Below are positions 16,256 to 24,640 of a DNA stretch of 48,785 bases, piece by piece (position 1 is the stretch's first letter; each line of letters begins with the position of its first letter). The notes under the pieces are model-generated. The model was given only the letters and a program-made list of their open reading frames with translations, had not been told where the DNA came from and did not search any database. This DNA is from Cystobacter ferrugineus (GTDB lineage Bacteria; Myxococcota; Myxococcia; Myxococcales; Myxococcaceae): NCBI RefSeq assembly GCF_001887355.1, contig NZ_MPIN01000031.1, positions 1 to 48,785 of the forward strand, written 5' to 3'. Both the position numbers and the translations under genes were made by a program.

Positions 16256-16792
16256 ATGCGTTCCATCCGACTCCTGTTGGCCTCGCTCGCCTTGTCTGGC
16301 TGTGTCTCCGCGATGCCGCCGCTCACCGAGTCCCAGCTCCGCACCTCTCAGGCGGGCCTGGGGGGAGGCGAGCCGTTGGAGTTCACCGTCAAGCGCCATC
16401 CCGGTGGTGAGCCCTATTCGCTCTCCGAGGATCGCGGGAGCGTGGTGCTCATCGACGTGTGGGCGACCTGGTGTGAGCCCTGCCGCGATGCGCTTCCCCT
16501 GTACCAGGAGCTGGCGAAGCACTATGGCGCGCGGGGCCTGAAGGTCTACGCGCTCAACGTGGACGAGGACGTGCGCGCCGTGCCGCCCTTCCTGGAGGCG
16601 ACGAAGGTGGTGCTGCCCGTGCTCCTCGACGCGCAGGCGGCGGTGGCGGACAAGGTGCTGCGCGTGCGCGGCCTGCCGACCATGCTGCTGGTCGATCGCA
16701 AGGGGCACGTGCGCTACATGCACGAGGGCTTCGCCGAGGAGTACCTCATGAAGTACCAGAACGAGATCGAGGAGTTGCTGTCCGAGCAGTGA
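16256..16792 (+). CDS. TlpA-like thioredoxin-fold lipoprotein
   Basis: 178 residues. The lipoprotein signal ends at LSGC with Cys16. A thioredoxin-like domain carries the redox pair C73-EP-C76 in WATWCEPCRDALP and the cis-Pro region VRGLPTMLLVDRKG. It would act on the periplasmic face as a thiol-disulfide reductase. It starts three bases after mpl ends. The exact partner is unknown. Confidence 0.88.
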   Translation: MRSIRLLLASLALSGCVSAMPPLTESQLRTSQAGLGGGEPLEFTVKRHPGGEPYSLSEDRGSVVLIDVWATWCEPCRDALPLYQELAKHYGARGLKVYALNVDEDVRAVPPFLEATKVVLPVLLDAQAAVADKVLRVRGLPTMLLVDRKGHVRYMHEGFAEEYLMKYQNEIEELLSEQ

Positions 16793-16821
16793 ACCCGGAG
16801 TCCCCTGGAGGAAGCCGTCCC

Positions 16822-17646
16822 ATGTCCGATGAGTCTCCGGCCGCGCTGCGCCGTATCGCCGAGGAAGGTGCCCGCCTGGCGGGCCGCCTGCTCGCCGAGC
16901 GTTTCCATGGCCAGCGCACCATCGAATACAAGGGGGGCATCGATCTGGTCACCGACGCGGACCGCGCGGCGGAGGCGGCGGTGCTCGGCTTCATCCGCCA
17001 GCACTACCCGCACCACGCGGTGCTGGCCGAGGAGAGCGGCGCCACGGGGGGCTCGGGCATCCGGTGGATCGTGGATCCGCTGGATGGCACCACCAACTAC
17101 GCGCACCAGGTGCCGCACTTCTGCGTGAGCGTGGGGGTGGAGGGGCCGGACGGGCTGCTCGCGGGCGCCATCTACGATCCGATGCTCGAGGAGCTCTTCT
17201 CCGCGGCGCGGGGGCAGGGGGCGACGCTCAACGGACGCGCGTTGAAGGTCTCGGGGTGCACGGAGTTCTCGCGCGCCCTGTTGTGCACGGGTTTTCCCTA
17301 TGACGTGCACCACAAGCCCGAGGGGCCACTGGGGATGTTGCGGCGCTTCATCGTCCGGGCGCAGGGCATGCGGCGCACGGGCAGCGCCGCGTTGGACCTG
17401 GCGTACGTGGCGGCGGGGCGCTTCGACGGCTACTTCGAGTTCGGCCTCAAGCCCTGGGACGAGGCGGCGGGAGCGCTGCTCGTGGCGGAGGCGGGTGGGG
17501 TGGTGGTGCGCATCGACGGGGAGCCGCACCGGGTGGGCTACGGAGACGTGCTCGCGTGCGCGCCGGGTCTGGCTCCGCAGTTCATCGCCGAGAGCAAGGG
17601 CTTCCTCGCGGACATCGGCTGGAGCCCTCGCGCGTTTCAGCCCTGA
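16822..17646 (+). CDS. suhB: inositol monophosphatase family protein
   Basis: 274 residues from ATG 16822, which follows GGAGGAAG; a GTG at 16789 is in frame but less likely. Metal-binding motifs are present: GIDLVTDADRAAE, E70 in AEESG, D85 and D88 in WIVDPLDGTTNYAH, and D213 in KPWDEAAGALLVAEAGG. The reaction is hydrolysis of inositol-1-phosphate or related sugar phosphates. SuhB-type members also act in rRNA transcription antitermination, which cannot be told from sequence. It overlaps by ten bases with the convergent gene at 17637. Confidence 0.9.
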   Translation: MSDESPAALRRIAEEGARLAGRLLAERFHGQRTIEYKGGIDLVTDADRAAEAAVLGFIRQHYPHHAVLAEESGATGGSGIRWIVDPLDGTTNYAHQVPHFCVSVGVEGPDGLLAGAIYDPMLEELFSAARGQGATLNGRALKVSGCTEFSRALLCTGFPYDVHHKPEGPLGMLRRFIVRAQGMRRTGSAALDLAYVAAGRFDGYFEFGLKPWDEAAGALLVAEAGGVVVRIDGEPHRVGYGDVLACAPGLAPQFIAESKGFLADIGWSPRAFQP

Positions 17647-18086
17647 CGGGCGGACAGCCGGGCATTGGCCTCGCGCACCCGGGCCGACAGGATGCGCGCG
17701 ATGTTGAGCACGACGAAGGTGAAGCCGTCGCGGTGCTGCTGCCGGAAGGTGGCCAGGTGCTCGGTGGTGAGCCGCAACAGCTCCGTGTCCGTGCGTGCCC
17801 GCACGGTGGCGGAGCGGTCCTCGAGATCGATGAGGCTCATCTCCCCGAAGAAGCCCGGTGCGCCGAGCACCGTGAGGGGCCGGGAAACGCCGCCGCCATC
17901 GCGCCGCGTCAGTTCCACTTCTCCCCGGGCGATGAGGTAGAGGCTGTCTCCGCGCTCGCCCTCCTCGAAGATGAGTTCTCCGGCGGAGTAGCGCCGCCGC
18001 TCGGACAGCTCGGCCAGGTGGGCGAGTTCCGTGCTGGAGAGCATCTCGAACAACGGCGATGACGATACGACGGCCAGCTTCTCCAT
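17637..18086 (-). CDS. cyclic-nucleotide-binding domain protein without HTH
   Basis: 149 residues from ATG 18086 behind GGGAG. A single CNB domain: LFEMLSSTELAHLAELSERR, YSAGELIFEEGERGDSLYLI, then GFFGEMSLIDLEDRSATVRA, which is the phosphate-binding cassette with E and R in place. The chain ends with a helix (LSARVREANARL) and no DNA-binding domain, so it is a stand-alone sensor rather than a Crp regulator. It follows mglA by 107 bases on the same strand, so a link to polarity control is possible but unproven. Confidence 0.85.
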   Translation of the reverse strand: MEKLAVVSSSPLFEMLSSTELAHLAELSERRRYSAGELIFEEGERGDSLYLIARGEVELTRRDGGGVSRPLTVLGAPGFFGEMSLIDLEDRSATVRARTDTELLRLTTEHLATFRQQHRDGFTFVVLNIARILSARVREANARLSARQG

Positions 18087-18193
18087 GTCTCCCGTCCCCC
18101 CGGGACAGATGGTTGGCCCGGAGTCTACTCCGTGCGCACCCGTCCGATGGCGAGGGCCTGCCAGGCCTCGCCTCCGGGTTGGGCGGGAAACAC

Positions 18194-18781
18194 CTAGCCG
18201 CCCTTCTTGAGCTCCGTGAGCACCAGCTTGGCCACGGCCTTGAGCGTGTCGAAGACGCCCACGCCCGTGGGAGCCACCGCCTGGTACTCGGGGATGTTCC
18301 GCGCGTTGAGCGTCTTGTGCATCTCCTCCATCGAGACCGCGTTGGGCAGGTCGCGCTTGTTGTACTGCATGACGGAGGGGATCTTGTTCAGGTCGTAGCC
18401 CTGCTCGGCCAGGTTGATGCGCAGGTTCTCCAACGATTCCATGTTGGCTTCCATGCGCTCGACCTGGCTGTCGGCCACGAACACCACGCCGTCCACGCCC
18501 TTGAGGATGAGCTTGCGGCTGGCGTCGTAGAAGACCTGACCGGGCACCGTGTACAGGTGGAAGCGCGTCTTGAAGCCGCGGATCTCCCCGAGCGACAGTG
18601 GCAGGAAGTCGAAGAAGAGCGTGCGGTCCGTCTCCGTGGAGAGCGAGATGAGCTTGCCCTTCGTCTCCGCGGCGGTCTTGTTGTAGATGTACTGCAGGTT
18701 CGTCGTCTTCCCGCACAACCCGGGACCGTAGTAGACGATCTTGCAGTTGATTTCGCGAGACGAGTAGTTGATGAAGGACAT
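18194..18781 (-). CDS. mglA: gliding-motility Ras-like GTPase MglA
   Basis: 195 residues. P-loop GPGLCGKTT (19-27), switch II TVPGQ (78-82) with the Thr78 characteristic of MglA in place of the usual Asp, and NKRD (141-144) for guanine. In Myxococcus xanthus MglA-GTP sits at the leading pole and drives both gliding and type IV pilus motility, with MglB as its GAP. It lies 11 bases downstream of mglB, the standard order. Length and motifs agree with the known protein. Confidence 0.97.
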   Translation of the reverse strand: MSFINYSSREINCKIVYYGPGLCGKTTNLQYIYNKTAAETKGKLISLSTETDRTLFFDFLPLSLGEIRGFKTRFHLYTVPGQVFYDASRKLILKGVDGVVFVADSQVERMEANMESLENLRINLAEQGYDLNKIPSVMQYNKRDLPNAVSMEEMHKTLNARNIPEYQAVAPTGVGVFDTLKAVAKLVLTELKKGG

Positions 18782-18792
18782 GGCTTCTCGGA

Positions 18793-19272
18793 TTACTCGC
18801 TGAAGAGGTTGTCGATATCGTCGTCGGAAATCTCGGCGAACGGAGAGCCGACCCCGGGGCCATCGGTCTTCTTCACCAGGCTCTCGAAGATCTTGGTCAA
18901 CTCGTCGCTGGCCTTCTTGATGCGCAGGCGCACCAGACCGAGACTCGTGCGGTTGTCGAAGATGACGACCAGGACCACGCGGCTGCCCACGATGGTCATG
19001 TAGAGCGAGTCCTTGGCCCCCTCGTGGAACTGATGGGGGAACTCGTTCTCGCCAATCAGCTTGGCCAGGCCGCCCATCGCCGCCACGTTACCGGCCGTCA
19101 GCGAGGCCAGCGACGTGGTGTCGATGTTCTGGGTCTGCCCCGCGGAAGAGATGAGCTGACCGTTCTTGTCGACGAGGAACACCACCTTCGCGTTCGCGTC
19201 CTTGGTCAGCCGGTCGCAAACCGCGTTGATTTTGGTGAACTCCTCTTCGTACATCACCAATTGCGTGCCCAT
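18793..19272 (-). CDS. mglB: MglB, Roadblock/LC7 GTPase-activating protein
   Basis: 159 residues. One Roadblock/LC7 domain: VVFLVDKNGQLISSAG, TSLASLTAGNVAAMGGLAKL and LVVIFDNRTSLGLVRLRIKK, followed by a short acidic tail (AEISDDDIDNLFSE). It is the GAP for MglA and marks the lagging pole. A TAGGAG lies upstream of the start. It is the first gene of mglB-mglA. Confidence 0.96.
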   Translation of the reverse strand: MGTQLVMYEEEFTKINAVCDRLTKDANAKVVFLVDKNGQLISSAGQTQNIDTTSLASLTAGNVAAMGGLAKLIGENEFPHQFHEGAKDSLYMTIVGSRVVLVVIFDNRTSLGLVRLRIKKASDELTKIFESLVKKTDGPGVGSPFAEISDDDIDNLFSE

Positions 19273-19700
19273 GGGCGTTTACGCTCCTACGCGTCTCGCT
19301 CGACCTGTGCTTCGGCGGCCCCTGCCGGTTTCCGGAGTGAATTTCGGAGGTTAGGTGCGGTGCTCCCGACCTGGGGAGCTTTAGCAAAGCCCCTGCCACC
19401 CCGCAAGAAGCCGCCACCGTCTGTCCGGAGTCGTCCGCACGTCGGGCGCCCGTGCGCGTGCAGGGGGGAGGAGAAGGCCGTCATCAGGTGGGGAGCATCT
19501 TCCATGCGAAGGGGATTTCAAAATTCCGGACGAGTCCACCCATTACCGGGGAAATCATCCGGTATCCACTATACTGCGCCCATCGGGGTCCGCTCGAACT
19601 TCGAACGCGTCTCACGCCCCTCCTTCTTGCGCTCGGCGGGGGGGCGGGTTCCAGGCCAGGCGTCCCCCCGTGTGCGAAGGCGAACACGCCCCGCTTGCCC
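19273..19700. other. divergent intergenic region between mglBA and a kinase
   Basis: 428 bases without a supported gene. It must hold the mglBA promoter on the minus strand and the kinase promoter on the plus strand. A TATACT at 19570-19575 on the plus strand is a possible -10 box, without a good -35 at 17 bases. The plus-strand frame running into the kinase here has non-coding composition. Confidence 0.4.
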
Positions 19701-21344
19701 ATGACGGAAACTCCTCCTCCCCTGGACCCCAACACTCCGGGCCCATGGATACGCCAATCCTTCGGGCCGTACGTGCTCCGGCGCAAGCTGGCCGAGGGCG
19801 GAATGGCGGAGATCTTCCTCGCCCGGCGCTCGGACGGACAGGATGGGGCGCGCGAGGTCGTCATCAAGCGGATCCGGCAGGCCCTGGTGGGCCAGCCGGA
19901 CTTCCTGGAGATGTTGCGCCAGGAGGGCCGCCTGGCGACACAACTGGTCCACCCCCACCTGGTGCGCGTGTATGAGCAGGGGAGCGTGGAGGGCCGTGCC
20001 TACCTCTGCATGGAGTGGCTCGCCGGCGAGGACTTCTCCACCCTGGTGCGCCTGGCGAGTCTCCGGCGGGAGTTCATGCCGGTCCCCCTGGTGCTGAGGG
20101 TGCTCGCCGACGCGGCGCGCGGGCTGCACTACGCGCACGACTTCGTCGATGCCTCGGGCCAGGCGCTGAACATCGTCCACCGCGACGTGTCGCCCTCCAA
20201 CCTGTACGTGACGTTCGAGGGGCAGGTGAAGGTGCTGGACTTCGGGGTCGCGCAGGCGGGAGGGGCCGCCACGCGCCCGGGAGAGATGAAGGGCAAGGTC
20301 ATCTACATGGCGCCCGAGCAGGCCCTGGGCGGCGCGGTGGATCGGCGCGCGGATGTCTTCTCCCTGGGCGTGTGTCTCTACGAGGCCCTCACCCACGTGC
20401 GGCCCTTCGCCCGGGAGCGGGACGCGGCGGTGTTGGATGCGCTGCGCGAGGGGGACTTCCCGCCGCCGCGCGCCCTGCGGCCCGAGCTGTCGCCGGAGCT
20501 GGAAGCGGTGGTGCTCAAGGCGATGGCCCCCGCGCCCGCGCGCCGCCATGCCTCCGCCGCCGAGTTCGCCGACGCGCTCGAGCGGTTGCTGTCGCGTGAG
20601 TACCCTCCGGCGACCTCCGCCCACCTCGCCGCGTACCTGCGCGCGAGCGTGGGTGAGGAGCGCTACCGGGAGAAGACGTTCGTCCCGCCGTTCGACCCGT
20701 CCGGGAAGGGGGGGGGCTCCAAGGTGGTGCGCTCCCCGATGCTCACGGAACCTCCCCGGCGGAGGTCCAGGCCTGGGGCATGGCTGCCGTGGGCCGCCGG
20801 GGCGTTGGCGCTGGGTCTGGTGGGCGGGGGCGGCGTGCTCTTGCTGAGCCGGACCGCCTCCGTCCCGGCTCCCCCCGTGCCAGAGACGCCCTCCCTGGCA
20901 CAGGTGGCGAGCCGTGCTCCGGAGTCCGAGTCACTTCCGGATGCGGGGACCCAGCCGCCCGTCCCAGAGTCCGCCGGGAAGGAGTCGCCCAGGACACGAC
21001 AGGCGGGGCGGGGCTCGTCGCGGCAGGCGTCCGGGTCGGGCAGGGGCAAGGTGCCCGCCACGTTGGAGGTCGCGGACATCCAGCGCGTGGTGACGCGCAA
21101 CCGGGCGAGCTACCTGTCCTGCTTCGAGCGGCACAAGGAGGACCTGCGCGCGGACGAGGGCGAGGTGCGGATGCGCTTCACCATCCAGGCCTCGGGCCGG
21201 GCGGAGACGAGCACCCAGGGGGCGCTGGCGGAGCGCCCCCTGGGCAAGTGCCTGGAGCAGAAGTTGAACCGGTTGCGCTTTCCCGCGCACCGCGGCGACG
21301 CGGTGACGGTGGTGTTGCCCCTGGGCTATCGCGTCACGCGCTAG
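19701..21344 (+). CDS. Ser/Thr protein kinase with AgmX/PglI-type C-terminal domain
   Basis: 547 residues from ATG 19701. Kinase domain 22-300: glycine loop LAEGGMAEIFLA, K56, IVHRDVSPSN (158-167), LDFGVAQ (179-185), MAPEQ. A membrane segment is near 361-383. A Pro/Ser-rich periplasmic linker leads to a C-terminal domain from about 450 (IQRVVTRNRASYLSCFERH, then LGKCLEQKLNRLRFP). Its two cysteines and pattern match the AgmX/PglI C-terminal domain common in myxobacteria. It would be a membrane receptor kinase; its ligand is unknown. It converges on recR. Confidence 0.9.
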   Translation: MTETPPPLDPNTPGPWIRQSFGPYVLRRKLAEGGMAEIFLARRSDGQDGAREVVIKRIRQALVGQPDFLEMLRQEGRLATQLVHPHLVRVYEQGSVEGRAYLCMEWLAGEDFSTLVRLASLRREFMPVPLVLRVLADAARGLHYAHDFVDASGQALNIVHRDVSPSNLYVTFEGQVKVLDFGVAQAGGAATRPGEMKGKVIYMAPEQALGGAVDRRADVFSLGVCLYEALTHVRPFARERDAAVLDALREGDFPPPRALRPELSPELEAVVLKAMAPAPARRHASAAEFADALERLLSREYPPATSAHLAAYLRASVGEERYREKTFVPPFDPSGKGGGSKVVRSPMLTEPPRRRSRPGAWLPWAAGALALGLVGGGGVLLLSRTASVPAPPVPETPSLAQVASRAPESESLPDAGTQPPVPESAGKESPRTRQAGRGSSRQASGSGRGKVPATLEVADIQRVVTRNRASYLSCFERHKEDLRADEGEVRMRFTIQASGRAETSTQGALAERPLGKCLEQKLNRLRFPAHRGDAVTVVLPLGYRVTR

Positions 21345-21356
21345 CCTGTCCGGGGC

Positions 21357-21950
21357 TCAGAGGTCACGCCGGGCGCTGAGGGCCTTGGCGAGCGTGGCCT
21401 GGTCGGCGTACTCGAGATCTCCTCCCATGGGGAGACCCTGGGCGATGCGACTCACGCGGATGCCCGCGGGCTTGAGCAGGCGCGTGAGGTAGAGCGCCGT
21501 GGCCTCGCCCTCCACGTCGGGGTTGGTGGCGAGGATGATCTCCTCCACCCGTCCATCCCCGAGCCGCTCGAGCAGCTCCTTGATGCGCAACTGCTCGGGC
21601 CCCACGCCGTCCAGGGGCGAGAGCACGCCGTGCAGCACGTGGTAGCGCCCCTTGAACTCGCGCGTGCGCTCCAGGGCCATCAGGTCCGCGAACGTCTCCA
21701 CCACGCACACGACCCGGTCATCGCGCCGCTGGTCCTGGCAGAAGCCGCACAGGTGCGCATCGGTGAGGGAGAAGCACCGGCCACACAGGTGCACCTTCTC
21801 CTTCACCTCGCGGATGGCCTGCGACAGGTCCGAGGCGTAGTCGCCCGGGGCGCGCAGGATGTGGAAGGCGAGGCGCTGGGCGGTCTTCTCCCCGATGCCA
21901 GGGAGCTTCGCGAGCTGGGCGACCAGGCGGTTGAGAGGATCAGGCGTCAT
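21357..21950 (-). CDS. recR: recombination mediator protein RecR
   Basis: 197 residues, the usual length. Helix-hairpin-helix LAKLPGIGEKTAQRLAFHIL, zinc finger C56, C59, C68 and C71 (CGRCFSLTDAHLCGFC), then a Toprim domain (VCVVETFADLMALE, ATNPDVEGEATALYL). It loads RecA at gaps together with RecF and RecO. It starts six bases after ybaB ends, in the widely conserved dnaX-ybaB-recR order. Confidence 0.97.
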   Translation of the reverse strand: MTPDPLNRLVAQLAKLPGIGEKTAQRLAFHILRAPGDYASDLSQAIREVKEKVHLCGRCFSLTDAHLCGFCQDQRRDDRVVCVVETFADLMALERTREFKGRYHVLHGVLSPLDGVGPEQLRIKELLERLGDGRVEEIILATNPDVEGEATALYLTRLLKPAGIRVSRIAQGLPMGGDLEYADQATLAKALSARRDL

Positions 21951-21956
21951 TCGGTC

Positions 21957-22274
21957 TCACGTAACACCGGGGATCTTCACTCCGCCCGAGATCTTGCCCA
22001 ACTCGCGCTGCATCTTCTCGCGGCTGCTCGCCAGGGCAGCGTTGACGGCGGCGGTCACCAGGTCCTCGAGCAGGCCCAGATCGTTCGGGTCCACCAGGGA
22101 CTTGTCGATCTTGATGCTGCGCACTTCCTGCACGCAGTTGGCCACCACCTTGACCCGGCCGTCGCCGGCCTGCGCCTCGACAGTCTCCTCGGCCAACTCC
22201 TTCTTGCGCTGCTCGATCTTCTCCGTGAGCTTGTTGGCCTGACGGATGAAGTAGTTCAGGTCGATGCCGGGCAT
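21957..22274 (-). CDS. ybaB: YbaB/EbfC nucleoid-associated protein
   Basis: 105 residues. The family pattern is clear: N-terminal helix DLNYFIRQANKLTEKIEQRK, beta region VKVVANCVQEVRSIKIDKSLVD, and LEDLVTAAVNAALASSREKM. It forms a small dimer that binds DNA. The gene lies between dnaX and recR on the same strand. Confidence 0.95.
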   Translation of the reverse strand: MPGIDLNYFIRQANKLTEKIEQRKKELAEETVEAQAGDGRVKVVANCVQEVRSIKIDKSLVDPNDLGLLEDLVTAAVNAALASSREKMQRELGKISGGVKIPGVT

Positions 22275-22294
22275 GTGCTTCCTCTTGGGGCGTG

Positions 22295-22322
22295 CGAGCG
22301 GGCAAGGATACGCGCCCGCTCG
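22295..22322. repeat. GC hairpin between dnaX and ybaB
   Basis: CGAGCGGGC pairs perfectly with GCCCGCTCG across a ten-base loop. There is no T-run. It may act as an mRNA stability or attenuation element between dnaX and ybaB. Confidence 0.4.
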
Positions 22323-22365
22323 GGGTGAATCGGAGCGCGCACCCTAGCGTCGGTCGAGCGCGTTG

Positions 22366-23289
22366 TCAGGGGCTCTCGTCAGGAGACTCGCTCGTCGGGG
22401 CCACCACCGGGCGCACGGGCAGATCGTAGACCTGGATGTGTTCGATCTCCCCGCCGAGCAGCTTGAGGGTGGCTCGCACCGCGGGATGGGCGCGCACCCG
22501 GCCCTCGGTGCTCTTCTCGTAAGCGGCCCGCTCGGAGGCATCCTGCTCGGCGAGGCTGATGAGTCCCGTGCCCGTCTCCGGACCACCGGCCCCCTCCGCC
22601 GCCTTGTCGCCTTCCGCGCAGTCCTGCACCACGAGCTTCGTGGGGCGGCCGAAGTGCTCGGCGAGGGCCTTCTCGACGATGGCGCGCCCGGTGCCCGAGA
22701 CCGTGCTCTTGTGGAAGCCATCCTTGGGCGTGTAGGCGATGGCCACCTCTCCCTCGCGGATCCACAAGAGGCGGCCACAGGCGAGCGACTTGGCGTGCCG
22801 GCCCGAGGCCTGACGCATGGTGTCCACGGCCGCGCGCCACCGGTCCTGGAGCGGACGCCGGGGATTGTCGCGGCCGGAGACGGCCATGGACGCCGGGGCA
22901 GGGGGAGCACCCCTGGGCGTACTGGCCTCCATGGGCGGGGGCTCGGGTTCGCTCGAGCTCGAGGGAACGAACTCGCTCAGGGGCGGGGGGGGCTCCTCCG
23001 GGAGGCACTCGCCGGACGCGCAGCCGTCGGCCGGGCCCTCCTCGGGAAAGTAGCGCTCGTCCTCGATGGGAGGCGGCTCCGGTGCGGGAAGCGGCGCCCG
23101 TGGAGGAGGGCGCACGTTCGTCACGCGCACCACGGGCGTGGCGGGCGCGGGGCTCGCCGGAGGCATGTCCCGAGCGATCGCGGCCGGGCGCGGGGGCTCG
23201 GCCACGGGAGGGCGGGGTGAGGGCGTGGGCGCGCGCTCAGTGGGCGCGAAAGTTGGCCGAGCTGGAGCGACCTCCTGGCGCTCCAGGGG
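22366..23289 (-). CDS. dnaX: DnaX tau-type C-terminal part in the shifted frame
   Basis: This frame is open from 23289, just after a TAG, to 22366. After a Pro/Ala-rich linker it encodes a folded domain from about two-thirds along: RWRAAVDTMRQASGRHAKSL, GRLLWIREGEVAIAYTPKDG and AIVEKALAEHFGRPTKLVVQ, ending near LLGGEIEHIQVYDLP. I recognise this as the C-terminal domain of myxobacterial DnaX. It is displaced by +1 relative to the ATPase part, with an overlap window of 23237-23289. A GTG at 23205 could start it separately but has no Shine-Dalgarno. Either a frameshift joins the two, or the gene or assembly has a one-base indel. Confidence 0.7.
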   Translation of the reverse strand, partial: PLERQEVAPARPTFAPTERAPTPSPRPPVAEPPRPAAIARDMPPASPAPATPVVRVTNVRPPPRAPLPAPEPPPIEDERYFPEEGPADGCASGECLPEEPPPPLSEFVPSSSSEPEPPPMEASTPRGAPPAPASMAVSGRDNPRRPLQDRWRAAVDTMRQASGRHAKSLACGRLLWIREGEVAIAYTPKDGFHKSTVSGTGRAIVEKALAEHFGRPTKLVVQDCAEGDKAAEGAGGPETGTGLISLAEQDASERAAYEKSTEGRVRAHPAVRATLKLLGGEIEHIQVYDLPVRPVVAPTSESPDESP

Positions 23290-24451
23290 CTACCTTGTGG
23301 GCGTCCTCGGCGCCCAGGCCGGCGGCGAGACGATCCACGCGCGCGAGCAGATCCGGGATGGAGCCGGCGGGCGAGAGCTGGATGGCCTTGAGCAGTGCCA
23401 TCTCCAGCGCGAGCCGGGGTTGGGCCGCGCGCGACACGTCCCACACGCACCCGTGCACAATGTCGAAGAGGCGGGAGATCTGCGCCGCGTCCGCGTCCTT
23501 GGCGAGCGCGGTGAGCGCGGTGCGCTCGGTCTCGGCGAGCTCCGTGGGGGCTTCTCCCAGCGTCTTGGCCACGAAGAGGTGGCGCAGCTGCAGGGCGAGC
23601 TCCTCCGTGAGCCGCTTGAGATCCGTGCCGCGGTTGAAGACCTCCTCCACGCGCTCGAGCACGCGTTTGGCGTCCTTGCGCACCAGGGCCTCGGCGAAGT
23701 CCTGCACCACCGTGCGATCGATGGCGCCCAGGGCATCGGCCACGGCCTCGTCGCTGGGGTTTGCGCCACAGGCGGAGAAGATCTGATCCAGGAGGCTGAG
23801 CGAGTCGCGCATGCCTCCCTCGGACTGACGCACCACCATGGAGAGCGCCCGCTCGGAGATGGCGACCTTCTCCTGCTCGCAGATGTACTTGAGTCGCTCG
23901 AGCATCACCTTGGCGGGGATGCGCCGGAAGTTGTGGCGCTGGCAGCGCGAGAGGATGGTGTCCGGGAGCTTGTGCGCCTCGGTGGTCGCGAAGATGAACT
24001 TCACGTGGCCGGGCGGCTCCTCCAGCGTCTTGAGGAGCGCGTTGAACGCCGCCCCCGAGAGCATGTGGACCTCGTCGATGATGTAGATCTTGTGCCGGTC
24101 GCGCTGCGGCAGGTACTTGGCGTTCTCGCGGATCTCCCGGACGTTCTCCACGCCGTTGTTCGAGGCGCCGTCGATCTCCGCCACGTCCACCGAGGTGCCC
24201 GCGGCGATCTCCCGGCACGCCTGGCAGGTGTCACAGGGGTTGGCGGTGGGCCCCTTCTCACAGTTGAGGGCCTTGGCGAGCAGACGGGCGGCGGTCGTCT
24301 TGCCCACGCCTCGTGGTCCGCAGAACAGGTAGGCGTGCGCCACCCGGTCCATCTTGATGGCGTTGGCGACGGTGCGGACCACGTGCTCCTGGCCGGTCAT
24401 GTCGTCGAAAGTCTGCGGGCGCCATTTACGGGCGAGAACGAGGTAGCTCAT
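23237..24451 (-). CDS. dnaX: DNA polymerase III gamma/tau ATPase part
   Basis: 404 residues from ATG 24451 (SYLVLARKWRPQTFDD). Walker A GPRGVGKTTAARLLAKALNC (45-64), zinc-binding C64, C73, C76 and C79, Walker B IYIIDEVHML, sensor 1 region FIFATTEAHKLPDTILSRC and lid DSLSLLDQ are all present. It is the clamp-loader ATPase, here ending at a TGA at 23237 just after domain III, like gamma. The tau-type C-terminal domain continues in the +1 frame. It begins the dnaX-ybaB-recR operon. Confidence 0.93.
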   Translation of the reverse strand: MSYLVLARKWRPQTFDDMTGQEHVVRTVANAIKMDRVAHAYLFCGPRGVGKTTAARLLAKALNCEKGPTANPCDTCQACREIAAGTSVDVAEIDGASNNGVENVREIRENAKYLPQRDRHKIYIIDEVHMLSGAAFNALLKTLEEPPGHVKFIFATTEAHKLPDTILSRCQRHNFRRIPAKVMLERLKYICEQEKVAISERALSMVVRQSEGGMRDSLSLLDQIFSACGANPSDEAVADALGAIDRTVVQDFAEALVRKDAKRVLERVEEVFNRGTDLKRLTEELALQLRHLFVAKTLGEAPTELAETERTALTALAKDADAAQISRLFDIVHGCVWDVSRAAQPRLALEMALLKAIQLSPAGSIPDLLARVDRLAAGLGAEDAHKVAPGAPGGRSSSANFRAH

Positions 24452-24640
24452 GGGGGTAGGTGAATCTAACCATGGCGTCCCCTCCAACGCACGTCTTCAG
24501 CGCGTCCCACTCGACTTTCGAGGTCACTTTCCGGAAAGGGGGGAGACCACTTCGGGAGTCGGGCACTTCACGCGGGGTCGGGGACGTCGCCCGTCTTGCG
24601 CTCACCCGGGAGGCCGGGGAGAGTCACGCCGAGCCTCCCG

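Noticed and set aside
14771-16723. A 650-codon minus-strand open frame
   Set aside because: Exact shadow of mpl and the TlpA-like gene, both of which have full motifs.
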